9,483 nt of DNA from Pseudomonadota bacterium (GCA_021792815.1 JAJYTX010000079.1:1-9483); one strand, 5' to 3'; positions 1 through 7,112 are shown, counted from the stretch's first letter. Made by a program: numbers and translations. Notes: a model not told the origin generated them from the sequence alone.

Positions 1-334
1 TGGAGGAATTGCCACCCTGGGAATTCAGACCGCGGATCTCGTACTCCTCTTCGCCCGGCCCCCCGGTGTCGCGCACCGCGATGCCGGGCACCGAGCGGAC
101 CAGGCTGTCCACGTTGACCAGCCCTCTTGAGGCGATCTGTGCCGCGGTGACCGCCGAGATGCTGATCGGGGTCGTCTGCACCGTCGTTCTTTGCCGGGTT
201 GCCGTAACCACGACTTCAGCGAGCTTATCCGGCAGTGCGCCAGCGCTGCTCGGTTCAGCTGCATATGCCGCGATGCCACCTGCGAACACGAGGACCATCG
301 CCGCCGCCAGAACCCGTTGACTCGTACGTCTCAT
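1..334 (-). CDS. TonB-dependent outer-membrane receptor, N-terminal part (cut by left window edge)
   Basis: This gene begins at 334 and runs off the left edge; 111 codons are visible. Residues 1-25 form a signal peptide: a basic start (MRRTSQR), a hydrophobic stretch and a likely signal peptidase I site at AYA-A (residues 23-26). A TonB box, EVVVTA, follows at residues 40-45. The start of the plug domain is clear: TTPISISAVTAAQIASRG (54-71), the LVRSVPGI stretch (78-85) and EIRGLN (99-104). A GGGAG-like ribosome site (GGGAG, plus-strand 344-348) lies 9 bases before the ATG and fixes the start. Such receptors take up siderophores, cobalamin, sugars or other large or scarce solutes using TonB-ExbBD energy. 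The substrate cannot be read from this fragment. It is divergent from the AraC regulator at 793, so co-regulation is plausible. Family assignment is secure; substrate is unknown. Confidence 0.93.
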   Translation of the reverse strand, partial: MRRTSQRVLAAAMVLVFAGGIAAYAAEPSSAGALPDKLAEVVVTATRQRTTVQTTPISISAVTAAQIASRGLVNVDSLVRSVPGIAVRDTGGPGEEEYEIRGLNSQGGNSS

Positions 335-753
335 AGATCATGACTCCCGAAGAGCGCAACACCGGTTTCCACCTGCTTCCCATTCCGGCTGACGAGGACG
401 GACCGCAGAGTCGGCCTCTGAGCGGCGCTGTCGATCAGGCCGTGGAAATTCCTCTCGCCGAATCGAGGTCCGGCGCATGTGACCTGACGCCCCCCACCCA
501 CCCACTGGAGCTGCGGGCAGCTTCGCTGCCCGGCACCGCCTTCCGATCGAGGCTCCCGCCATCCGCGGAGAGTACGGCGAATGCACCCACGCACCCCCGT
601 TGCACCTGGGCCGACCGCGGCCGGTGAGCGGTACGCCATCGGATCAGGCGGGCATCGCCGACACATACGCTCGATCAGTTGCATAACCTCAAAACCCCGC
701 TGATTTTTCTCGCGTCTTTGGCCAGGGTGCTCCGCTCGGCTGGAAACGTAGAT
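335..753. other. Gene-free divergent region between receptor and regulator
   Basis: About 420 bases before the operator hold no convincing gene. Open frames here on both strands lack domain signatures and ribosome sites and look like chance frames in GC-rich DNA. It must contain the receptor promoter, but I see no good -35/-10 pair reading left. The only clear structure is a hairpin at 514-532. A faint TGCA-type pair at 680 and 701 has the 21-base period of the operator described at 754-787, but the match is too weak to call. Confidence 0.6.
514..532. other. Short perfect hairpin in the receptor/regulator intergenic region
   Basis: CGGGCAGC (514-521) and GCTGCCCG (525-532) form an 8-base stem with a 3-base TTC loop. 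No T-tract follows on either strand, so it is not a standard intrinsic terminator. If transcribed toward the receptor, it would sit about 180 bases upstream of its start codon, in a long leader. The structure is seen directly; its role is unknown. Confidence 0.35.
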
Positions 754-787
754 TGCATCTTCAGCCTTTTTGTGTGCAAAATCGGCC
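754..787 (+). promoter_or_regulatory. Putative AraC-family operator (two direct half-sites, 21-base period)
   Basis: Half-sites TGCATCTTCAGCC (754-766) and TGCAAAATCGGCC (775-787) match at 9 of 13 positions and start exactly 21 bases apart, two helical turns. This is the usual geometry for AraC-family proteins, which bind direct repeats on one DNA face. The second half-site is repeated exactly at 5184-5196, again with a 21-base partner. The pair ends 5 bases before the proposed regulator ATG, so it could mediate autoregulation, and it may also serve the divergent receptor. A weak promoter could overlap it: TTGCAT (753-758) and CAAAAT (777-782), 18 bases apart. Binding is inferred. Confidence 0.5.
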
Positions 788-792
788 ACCGC

Positions 793-1950
793 ATGAAACG
801 CAAGGGCACCAGACGACATTCGAGGCCTGCCGGCCGCAATGGTCGTGGATTCGACGCCGCGCAGGCCACCGTACGTGCGATGTTCCTCGTACCGTTCGTA
901 CACGAGATCGAGCGGTCGAATCTGAATGCGGACGCCTACCTGGGCGAGTTCGGCTTCTCGTTGTCTCTCATCGCAAACCTGTACGAACACATCCCGCTGC
1001 GTCAGTACGTCGCGCTGACGGAAGACCTGTCTCGCAGGCTCGATCGGCCCTACCTCGGGCTCGAACTGGGTCAACAGTTCCGGCTGGCCGACTTCGGCCC
1101 TTTCTATGCTCTTTTCACTCTGGCCCATGACCTCGGCGCAGCCCTGGAGCGCTACGCCCGCTTTCAATGGGCATGGCAGACCCATACCAGTCTGGAAGTG
1201 GTCCCGGGAGCGACCACGACGGTCTATCGGTATTGCATTCAGGATCCGAGCATCCAGCCACGGACCCAGGATGCCGAGTATGCGCTGGCATCCCTGTGCT
1301 CCATGATCCGCCAGCTGCAGGATTCACGTTGGATGCCGGTCGAGGTCGAGTTCGAGCACGACGTCAGTCTGCGACGCAATCGGCTGTCACGCTACTTCGG
1401 GGCGCGCGTGTCCGGCGGAGGGGTCTCCAACGCGATGGTCGTCTCCAACCGGGACCTGCGACAGCCGCTGCGCTGGCGCATGGGACCGCACGATGCGACC
1501 ACGCTTCCGGTGCTCGAGCAGCACCTGCTGAACCTCCTGCACGAGAAAAGCGCACCCAACCGCTCGTGCGCCGAGAGGACAGCCATCCAGGTGGCCCGGC
1601 GGCTCGGCCGCGCGCCGGTCACCATCGAGGCAATCGCCAAGGACCTGAATTTGTCCGTGCGCACCCTGCGGCGAAGACTGGCCGCGGAGAACACGTCGTT
1701 CCGTTTCATCCTGCAGGGACAGCGGCTCGCCAAGCTGGAGGGCATCATATCCTCGGGGCCGAGGCCGTTGGCGGCATTGGCTTTCCAACTGAACTATTCC
1801 GATTCCTCGGTCCTTTCGCGGGCATTCAAGGGATGGACGGGGGAAACGCTCACTCGGAACAGACGCCGGAGTCGTCAGGCTGCGCCGGACGCACGCGACG
1901 CCACCGCATCGATGGAGGTCGCGTCCGATCAGTGCCCCGATGACTCCTGA
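793..1950 (+). CDS. AraC/XylS-family transcriptional regulator with arabinose-binding-like N-terminal domain
   Basis: A 385-residue DNA-binding activator or repressor. From the ATG at 793, residues about 25-210 match the Arabinose_bd-type effector domain, with the features LGEFGFSLSLIAN (50-62), YLGLELG (87-93), DFGPFYALFTLAHDLGAALERYARF (100-124) and an R-x-L-S-RYFGA segment (197-204). The C-terminal AraC domain has two helix-turn-helix units: VTIEAIAKDLNLSVRTLRRRL (276-296) and LAALAFQLNYSDSSVLSRAFKGWTG (326-350). The family includes OruR-like and quaternary-amine or amino-acid regulators. The frame stays open upstream to a TTG at 679, but the extra 38 residues look non-coding. The ATG at 880 would cut into the start of the domain. 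Neither 793 nor 880 has a good ribosome site, so the start is uncertain. It converges with the aldehyde dehydrogenase gene and probably controls the cassette to its right; a shared operator motif supports this. Confidence 0.9.
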   Translation: MKRKGTRRHSRPAGRNGRGFDAAQATVRAMFLVPFVHEIERSNLNADAYLGEFGFSLSLIANLYEHIPLRQYVALTEDLSRRLDRPYLGLELGQQFRLADFGPFYALFTLAHDLGAALERYARFQWAWQTHTSLEVVPGATTTVYRYCIQDPSIQPRTQDAEYALASLCSMIRQLQDSRWMPVEVEFEHDVSLRRNRLSRYFGARVSGGGVSNAMVVSNRDLRQPLRWRMGPHDATTLPVLEQHLLNLLHEKSAPNRSCAERTAIQVARRLGRAPVTIEAIAKDLNLSVRTLRRRLAAENTSFRFILQGQRLAKLEGIISSGPRPLAALAFQLNYSDSSVLSRAFKGWTGETLTRNRRRSRQAAPDARDATASMEVASDQCPDDS

Positions 1951-1996
1951 CCGCCACGCCATGCATGCGGCGCGGCAGGCCGGCCCTCCGTGGCTC

Positions 1997-2015
1997 GTGC
2001 GGCCGGCAGCCGCAC
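1997..2015. terminator. Possible bidirectional terminator hairpin between convergent genes
   Basis: The 75-base gap between the regulator stop and the dehydrogenase stop contains GTGCGGC (1997-2003) and GCCGCAC (2009-2015), a perfect 7-base stem with a 5-base loop. An overlapping alternative pairs GCCGGCC (1978-1984) with GGCCGGC (2001-2007). There is no T-tract on either strand, so termination is inferred only from position between convergent genes. Confidence 0.3.
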
Positions 2016-2025
2016 CCATGCGCGG

Positions 2026-3546
2026 TCAGTGGGGCTCTCGCAGGGAAAGGAGCACCGACTTCAGCGCAGTATGGTGATTGATCGCTTCTTCTCCGAGCTC
2101 GTGGCCGATCCCGGATTGCTTGATGCCGCCGAAGGGCACGGCCAGGTCCAGCACGCCGTGCGTGTTGATCCAGACGGTTCCCGACTTGAATTGCCGGATG
2201 AACCAGTGCGCGAGATTCAGGTTCTCGGTCCAGACGCTCGCACCCAGCCCGAAGGTGGTCTCGTTGGCACGCCCGATCACCTCGTCCAACTCGACAAATC
2301 GGCTTGCCGCCAGCACCGGGCCGAAAATCTCCTCGCGCACGCACTTCATCGTCGGCTTCACTTCGGTCAGGACCGTCGGCTGCACATAGGCGCCCGGCCC
2401 CGGCAGTGCCTGGCCGCCCACGATGAGCCTGGCGCCGTCGGCTTCGCCGGACCGGATGTACTCGAGGACCCGTTGCTGCTGTGTCTTCGAGATGAGCGGA
2501 CCCATCTGCGTGTCCGGCGAGAGCGGCGGGCCGAGCTTCAGATTCCGCGCGATCTGCGCAATCCCCTCGATCACCTTCTCGTAAACGCTTTCGTGGACGA
2601 ACAGGCGGGAGCCCGCGCAGCAGTTCTGGCCGTGATTGGCGAAAATGCCCATGGCAGTTCCCGGAATGGCGATGTCGAGATCCGCATCGCCCATGACCAC
2701 CATGGGGGACTTGCCGCCGAGTTCGAGCGTAAAGCGCTTCATCTGACGCGCCGCCCGCTCGCCGATCGAGCGACCCACCTGCGTCGAGCCCGTGAAGCTG
2801 ATCTTATCAATGCCGGGGTGCGTCACCAAGGCCGCTCCCGCCACTTCACCATAGCCGGTGACGACGTTGACCACGCCTTCCGGCACGCCTGCCTCTGCGA
2901 CCAATTGCGCAAAGCGCAACGCCGTCAGAGGCGTCTGCTCGGCCGGCTTCAGGACAATGGTGCAGCCCGCGGCCAGGGCGGGCGCGAGCTTCCAGATCGC
3001 CTGTCCGAGGGGCACGTTCCACGGAGTGATCGCACCGACGACGCCGACAGGCTCGCGGACGGTCATGGCGAAGAATTTTCCTCCGGGCACGTACGGCACC
3101 GAGGGACTCAGCGTCTGCCCGTGGATCTTCGTCGCCCAGCCGGCCATGTATCGCAGGTAGTCCACCGACAGGTCGACATCGAATGCCCTGGTCGCCGCCA
3201 GCGTCCGACCGCTGTTCACGCTCTCGATCTCGGCAATTTCCGCGGCATTCGCCTCGAGGAGATCCGCAAGACGAAGCATGACGCGCTCGCGCTGCGGTCC
3301 GGTCATGCGCGGCCATGGCCCCACATCGAACGCCTTGCGGGCGGCGGTCACGGCGCGCTCGATGTCGACCTGCCCTCCCGCCGGGACTCGGGCCACCTGT
3401 TCGCCGCTGGCCGGGTCGATGACCGGGATTTCCTCGTGCGAGGCTGAATCGACGAACTGTCCGCCGATGAATTGCCGATGGCGAGTGGCGAGATAGCACC
3501 GGCTGGCGGCACCCAACAGGGATAAATCGTTCGCAAGCGAGCTCAT
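2026..3546 (-). CDS. NAD(P)-dependent aldehyde dehydrogenase, phenylacetaldehyde dehydrogenase-like
   Basis: A 506-residue cytosolic enzyme that oxidises an aldehyde to its carboxylic acid. Key parts, by comparison with ALDH2: the oxyanion Asn in TPWNVPL (N177), cofactor-binding Lys in LKPAEQTP (K200), the FTGSTQVG nucleotide loop (251-258), general base Glu in LELGGKSP (E275), catalytic Cys in GQNCCAGSR (C309) and Glu in EEIFGPV (E406). All catalytic residues are present and the length is normal. The segments RAFDVDLSVDYLRYMAGWATKI (120-141) and GTVWINTHGVLDLAVPFGG (456-474) resemble FeaB/StyD-type phenylacetaldehyde dehydrogenases more than betaine aldehyde dehydrogenases; this is judged from memory of those sequences. 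The ATG at 3546 follows a ribosome site GGAGAA (plus 3553-3558), so the longer open frame upstream, which overlaps the aminotransferase, is rejected. It lies 76 bases after the aminotransferase stop, on the same strand, and is probably co-transcribed to oxidise that enzyme's product. Confidence 0.95.
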   Translation of the reverse strand: MSSLANDLSLLGAASRCYLATRHRQFIGGQFVDSASHEEIPVIDPASGEQVARVPAGGQVDIERAVTAARKAFDVGPWPRMTGPQRERVMLRLADLLEANAAEIAEIESVNSGRTLAATRAFDVDLSVDYLRYMAGWATKIHGQTLSPSVPYVPGGKFFAMTVREPVGVVGAITPWNVPLGQAIWKLAPALAAGCTIVLKPAEQTPLTALRFAQLVAEAGVPEGVVNVVTGYGEVAGAALVTHPGIDKISFTGSTQVGRSIGERAARQMKRFTLELGGKSPMVVMGDADLDIAIPGTAMGIFANHGQNCCAGSRLFVHESVYEKVIEGIAQIARNLKLGPPLSPDTQMGPLISKTQQQRVLEYIRSGEADGARLIVGGQALPGPGAYVQPTVLTEVKPTMKCVREEIFGPVLAASRFVELDEVIGRANETTFGLGASVWTENLNLAHWFIRQFKSGTVWINTHGVLDLAVPFGGIKQSGIGHELGEEAINHHTALKSVLLSLREPH

Positions 3547-3622
3547 CAGCGCTTCTCCGGTCGTATTGCTCTGCGGTGCCCCGACGTTCCGGCCCGGCTC
3601 TGCCGCTCGCGTCGCCCGGCGC

Positions 3623-5038
3623 TCATTCACACCGCTTGTCGAGCTCCGCGAGCCCCTTGTCGAGGGCCCGGATGCCGAGATCGATGTCGGCCCTGGTGGC
3701 AACGAAGGCCGTGGCGAGCCGAATGCTGTTCGGCAGGAACGCGCCGATTGCGACACCTTCCTCGAACGCAACGCGACCGACCACCTGGCTCGCCGGCACC
3801 TGCTCGGTGTTCGCGTAGATGGAATACCGGTCGACCGCGACGAAGGGCTCGCGCGTCTCCCGGTTTTTCACCAGCTCCACGGCCCACATCAGTCCGCGCC
3901 CCGATACCAGTCCGACAGACGGGTGACGATTCTGCAGCTCCTCGAGGCGGGTGCCGAGGTACGCGCCGAGCTCACGCACCCGCTCGAGAATATTTTCCTC
4001 CAGCATCGCCTGCAGATTCGCGGCGACCGCCGCCATGGCGAGCGGATGCGAGCCGAAGGTGCTCATCGTGGAAAACCGCCAGTCGTCGAAAAACGACGCA
4101 ACTTCCTTGGAGAGCACCACACCCGAGGCCGGTAGCGCCGAGGACACGATTCCTTTGGCGACCGACATGATATCGGGCGTGACGCCATGGACCTCGTATC
4201 CGAACCACTCGCCCAGGCGGCCGAATCCGGTCATCACCTCGTCATCGAGCCACAGGATGCCGAGCCGCCGGGTCATCTGGCGGATTTGCGGGAAGTACTC
4301 CTTCGGCGGGTGGATCATGCCCGCACCTTGGGCCGGCTCGGTCAGAAAGCCCGCCACCGTCTCCGCGCCGATCACGCGGATCAGGTGCTCCGTGGCCCTG
4401 ACGCAGGCCAGGGTGCCGGTCCCGTCCTTGCAGTGCGGATAGGTGTGACCGATCGGACATCGGTAGCACTGCGGCGCCGGTGCATAGTGGAAGTTGGGCG
4501 AAGGCGAATCGGGCACGTCGCGGATGCGGGGTTCACCCGCGCCCGAGGCGAGACTGGAGCGGTATCCCCGAACGCCATTGGCGCCGGACAGCGCATTCGT
4601 CCAGCCGTGGTAATCATAGCTGCGCGTGACGATGTTGCGCCGTCCGGTGAACAGCTTGGCCATCAGCACCATATTTTCCACGGCTTCGGTGCCGGTAGCC
4701 AGAAAGCGGATCCGGCCGGCCCAGGTCCCGACTCCCATGTCCTCCATGATCAGCTTCGCCGCCCGCGAGCGGTACTCGGTCGTCATCCCCTCCCACACGT
4801 ACCCGAACTTGTCGAGCGCTTCGCGGATGGCCCGCTCGACGCGCGGATGCCGATGTCCCATGTTCACGCAAACCAGCTGATTGGCGAAATCGAAGATTCG
4901 CCGTCCATCCGCCAGCGTAACGTAACATCCCGAGGCGCTCTCCACAGGCACGGACCGATACTCGTCCTTGGTGGCGAGCACGTGGAAGACGTATTTTTCA
5001 TCCCACTCGCGGACCTGATCCCAATTGACGGACGGCAT
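3623..5038 (-). CDS. PLP-dependent class III (omega-amino acid/amine) aminotransferase
   Basis: A 471-residue fold-type I transaminase, moving an amino group from an amine or omega-amino acid to a keto acid, probably pyruvate or 2-oxoglutarate, and leaving an aldehyde. Visible features: ATGTEAVE (114-121) for phosphate binding; the aromatic stacking motif YDYHGWT (141-147); LWLDDEVMTGFGR (262-274), with D266 facing the PLP ring nitrogen; the Schiff-base lysine K295 in SVAKGI; and STFGSHP (326-332). A cysteine-rich insert, QCYRCPIGHTYPHC (190-203) with C212 beyond, is like that in taurine:pyruvate-type and related class III enzymes. The start at 5038 is supported by GGAGAA (plus 5045-5050), 8 bases upstream. 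Its gene lies 282 bases after the ligase and 76 before the dehydrogenase. Exact substrate is undetermined: beta-alanine, taurine, putrescine or arylalkylamine-like amines are all possible. Confidence 0.94.
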   Translation of the reverse strand: MPSVNWDQVREWDEKYVFHVLATKDEYRSVPVESASGCYVTLADGRRIFDFANQLVCVNMGHRHPRVERAIREALDKFGYVWEGMTTEYRSRAAKLIMEDMGVGTWAGRIRFLATGTEAVENMVLMAKLFTGRRNIVTRSYDYHGWTNALSGANGVRGYRSSLASGAGEPRIRDVPDSPSPNFHYAPAPQCYRCPIGHTYPHCKDGTGTLACVRATEHLIRVIGAETVAGFLTEPAQGAGMIHPPKEYFPQIRQMTRRLGILWLDDEVMTGFGRLGEWFGYEVHGVTPDIMSVAKGIVSSALPASGVVLSKEVASFFDDWRFSTMSTFGSHPLAMAAVAANLQAMLEENILERVRELGAYLGTRLEELQNRHPSVGLVSGRGLMWAVELVKNRETREPFVAVDRYSIYANTEQVPASQVVGRVAFEEGVAIGAFLPNSIRLATAFVATRADIDLGIRALDKGLAELDKRCE

Positions 5039-5161
5039 GTGCTTTTCTCCAGTGCGGCGCGCTCGTATCTCAGGCCTGCTGCGGCGCCGCGACCCAGGCC
5101 GTCGGCTTCGCTTGGCCGGCACCCCTGACACGCCAGGCCCGGGGGCGGAATGGATCCTCGC

Positions 5162-5188
5162 ATCGTACCCCGGGACCGGAGATTGCAA
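5162..5188 (-). promoter_or_regulatory. Possible internal promoter for aminotransferase and dehydrogenase
   Basis: Reading leftward, TTGCAA (5188-5183) and TACGAT (5167-5162) match the sigma-70 -35 and -10 hexamers at 4 of 6 positions each. The spacer is 15 bases, short but tolerated at activated promoters. The -35 overlaps the nearer operator half-site (5184-5196), as expected for a class II AraC-type activator. Transcription would start near 5155, leaving a leader of about 115 bases before the ATG at 5038. Inference from motif positions only. Confidence 0.25.
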
Positions 5189-5217
5189 AATCGGCCAAAT
5201 GCGTTGCGATAACGGCC
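5184..5217 (+). promoter_or_regulatory. Second copy of the putative AraC-family operator, upstream of the aminotransferase
   Basis: TGCAAAATCGGCC (5184-5196) is identical to the half-site at 775-787, and the identity extends one base further (A5197). The partner TGCGATAACGGCC (5205-5217) starts exactly 21 bases on and matches at 10 of 13 positions. The flank GATTGCA (5181-5187) also recurs at 751-757. The site lies in the 282-base gap after the ligase stop, about 146 bases upstream of the aminotransferase ATG. The rest of this gap (5039-5320) has no credible gene; a leftward open frame through it overlaps the aminotransferase and has no recognisable features. The half-sites run GGCC-to-TGC toward the aminotransferase, opposite to their direction relative to the regulator gene. 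Confidence 0.5.
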
Positions 5218-5320
5218 AGCCCACACGAACGGGAGGCGCCGTAGCGGGGAGTCCCGCCCAAGGTCTCCTACGAACCGCCGGTGTGAGCGATCCGCAAAGG
5301 ATTGGCTGTCGGCGTGAAAT

Positions 5321-6991
5321 CTATCGAGACCGAGCCGCCGGCCCCGGCTCACTTCGATGTGCGCGCTTGGCGCTTCTGACATCGAAGAATTCGGCGCCGC
5401 CGCCTGCCATCATCGAGCATGCCAGCTCGATGATGGCGCCGTAGCGAAGCTTCTGGGTGGTGGTCGTCGGCAACTCACGCACGAAGGCGATGTACCCAGG
5501 GAGCTTGAAGTAGGACAGGTGCTCTGCCATCTGACGCAGCAGATCTTCGGCCGATTCCCGAGTCGGCAAAAGCCCGGCATCCGGCACGACGCAGGCAAAT
5601 ACCTCCTCTTCGCGGACCTCATCCGGGACGGGCACCACGGCAGCCAGTCGAACGTTGCTGCAGGAAGCGAGCACCGATTCAACTTCGGCGGCCGAGATGT
5701 TCTCGCCGCTGCGACGGATGATCTGCTTGCGTCGTCCGACGAAAAAGAAACAGCCCTCCTCGTCCTGGCGGACCAGGTCGCCGGTATGCAGCCAGCCGCC
5801 GCGCCAGGCGGACTCGGTCGCGTCCGGATTGCGGTAGTAACCGGAAAAGAAGCCCCGATGCGGATCGGGACCAGTCGCGCGCACCAACAGCTCGCCGACC
5901 GCGCCCGGCGGCAGCGGTTGATCCCCTTCGTCGACGACCATGGCCTGGGAGTATTGCGCGGCCGGCCGGCCGATGCAGCCGGTGCCCACGTGGCGCGGAC
6001 CGCAATGCGTCGACAGAGTGCCCGTGCCACCGGTCTCGGTCATGGCCCAGGCTTCCACCAGCGGCACGCCGAAACGCTCCTCGAACCGCTGATGATCGGC
6101 TGCCCGCACTCCTCCGCCAAAACCAAAGCGCAATCCGTGCTGCCGCTCCCGCGGATCTTCCGGCAGCTTCAGCAGCATCCCGGGCATCACTCCCAGATAA
6201 TGCATGACGGTAGCGCCGCTCTCGCGCACCAGCTCCCACCACTGCCCGGGCCGGAATCTGTCGAGCTGCACGATGCAGCCCCCGGTCATGATCGCCCCCA
6301 TGCTCGAGAACGCCAGCGCATTCACGTGATTGGGTGGCAGCGGCGTGATGAAGCGCTCCTGCCCGGCGCGCAGGCTGCACCGCCCTCCGAGATCCCGATA
6401 CCAGCGCCCGAATCTCAGGAAATATTCGTTTGAAAGCAGGCACCCTTTGGGTGCGCCAGTGCTGCCGGAGGTGAATACGATGGCTGCGGCGCCGCCCGCG
6501 GCGCCGCCGGAGCGCGGTTCGGGCGCCTCCGGCAACGGCTCGTCCCCGGACTCGAGGCGGGCGATCTTCGTCGCCGGGCCGTGCTGCACGATGCGCTCCA
6601 GGAATGCAGCCCGGCTCGGCAGGCAGACCACCAGGTCCACGTCGCCGTGCTGCAACAGCCCACGCACCTCCTCCGCGACCAGATCGGCTCCGATCGGCAC
6701 CAGGGTCACGCCGATTGCGTTCAGTGCGAGCCAATGCAGGTAGAACTCGGCGCGTGATTCGAGCAGCAGAGCCACGTGGTGACCGCCACCGTAGCCGGCA
6801 CGACGGTACTTCTCTGCAATATGCTCGATCCGCTGGCCAGCCTCCTCGAAGGTGAAGCTCAGCGGACCGCCGGGGCATCCCCCGGGGATGCGGATGAACG
6901 GGTTTGACCCGAAGCCTGCGCGCGCGCGCTCAAAAGCGCCACGGACCGACGTATCCGCCTCATCACCACCGGATTCAAGGATGCTGGTCAT
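5321..6991 (-). CDS. AMP-forming acyl-CoA ligase (ANL superfamily, CaiC-like)
   Basis: A 556-residue enzyme that activates a carboxylic acid with ATP to an acyl-adenylate and then a CoA thioester. The ANL motifs are complete and in order: the phosphate loop FTSGSTGAPKG (173-183); PPNHVNA (219-225); EAWAMTET (313-320); GWLHTGDL (399-406) with the ribose-binding Asp at 405; the hinge region GRRKQIIRRSGENISAAEVE (419-438); and the C-terminal catalytic lysine K514 in TTTQKLRYG. The overall style recalls crotonobetaine/carnitine-CoA ligase (CaiC) and related short- or medium-acid ligases rather than phenylacetate-CoA ligase PaaK. About 40 residues after K514 form a basic, low-complexity tail. The start at 6991 is backed by GAGGTG (plus 7001-7006), 9 bases upstream. 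It is the first gene of the leftward cluster and divergent from the permease. It probably activates the acid made by the dehydrogenase; substrate unproven. Confidence 0.93.
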   Translation of the reverse strand: MTSILESGGDEADTSVRGAFERARAGFGSNPFIRIPGGCPGGPLSFTFEEAGQRIEHIAEKYRRAGYGGGHHVALLLESRAEFYLHWLALNAIGVTLVPIGADLVAEEVRGLLQHGDVDLVVCLPSRAAFLERIVQHGPATKIARLESGDEPLPEAPEPRSGGAAGGAAAIVFTSGSTGAPKGCLLSNEYFLRFGRWYRDLGGRCSLRAGQERFITPLPPNHVNALAFSSMGAIMTGGCIVQLDRFRPGQWWELVRESGATVMHYLGVMPGMLLKLPEDPRERQHGLRFGFGGGVRAADHQRFEERFGVPLVEAWAMTETGGTGTLSTHCGPRHVGTGCIGRPAAQYSQAMVVDEGDQPLPPGAVGELLVRATGPDPHRGFFSGYYRNPDATESAWRGGWLHTGDLVRQDEEGCFFFVGRRKQIIRRSGENISAAEVESVLASCSNVRLAAVVPVPDEVREEEVFACVVPDAGLLPTRESAEDLLRQMAEHLSYFKLPGYIAFVRELPTTTTQKLRYGAIIELACSMMAGGGAEFFDVRSAKRAHRSEPGPAARSR

Positions 6992-7040
6992 CGCGAGTTA
7001 CACCTCGTATGTCCGGGCTCGCGTCCGACGCGCCGATGCA

Positions 7041-7053
7041 TGCAACCTCGGCT
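7041..7053 (+). promoter_or_regulatory. Weak single half-site resembling the AraC-type operator
   Basis: TGCAACCTCGGCT matches the half-site TGCAAAATCGGCC at 10 of 13 positions and lies in the divergent ligase/permease promoter region. A partner at 21 bases is poor (6 of 13 at 7062-7074). TGCA tetramers at 7037, 7041 and 7058 include a pair 21 bases apart (7037 and 7058), but their flanks fit the motif badly. Reported as a low-confidence candidate. Confidence 0.18.
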
Positions 7054-7083
7054 CTCTTGCATCGACACACGACTGCTTTAGAC

Positions 7084-7112
7084 TTGAACTATCAGGTGGG
7101 AAACGGTATACA
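7084..7112 (+). promoter_or_regulatory. Candidate sigma-70 promoter of the permease
   Basis: TTGAAC (7084-7089) and TATACA (7107-7112) are separated by exactly 17 bases. Each hexamer matches consensus at 4 of 6 positions, and the stretch is AT-rich compared with its surroundings. Transcription would start near 7119, giving a leader of about 105 bases before the GTG at 7226. The leader holds a perfect 14-base palindrome, TGCGGCGCGCCGCA (7158-7171), of unknown role. No equally good promoter was found for the divergent ligase. Confidence 0.4.

Noticed and set aside
340..627. Rightward 95-codon open frame in the intergenic region
   Set aside because: It is rich in Pro, Arg and Ser with no domain pattern. 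No ribosome site fits, and it overlaps the receptor's translation start region.
331..1185. Long leftward open frame (284 codons) across the receptor/regulator intergenic region and the regulator's 5' half
   Set aside because: It overlaps the regulator antisense, has no recognisable domain and reads as a GC-rich shadow. The receptor and regulator explain the region better.
1990..3447. Rightward 485-codon open frame opposite the aldehyde dehydrogenase
   Set aside because: It is antisense to a complete, motif-rich dehydrogenase; its composition (His, Arg, Asp rich) is typical of shadow frames.
3547..3771. N-terminal extension of the aldehyde dehydrogenase into the aminotransferase gene
   Set aside because: A good ribosome site (GGAGAA) precedes ATG 3546, the family starts there, and the extension overlaps the aminotransferase out of frame.
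4187..5128. Rightward 313-codon open frame opposite the aminotransferase
   Set aside because: It is antisense to a complete class III aminotransferase with all catalytic residues and has no family signature of its own.
4864..5382. Leftward 172-codon open frame spanning the gap between ligase and aminotransferase
   Set aside because: It overlaps both neighbours out of frame and has no recognisable features. The operator and candidate promoter are a better explanation of the gap.
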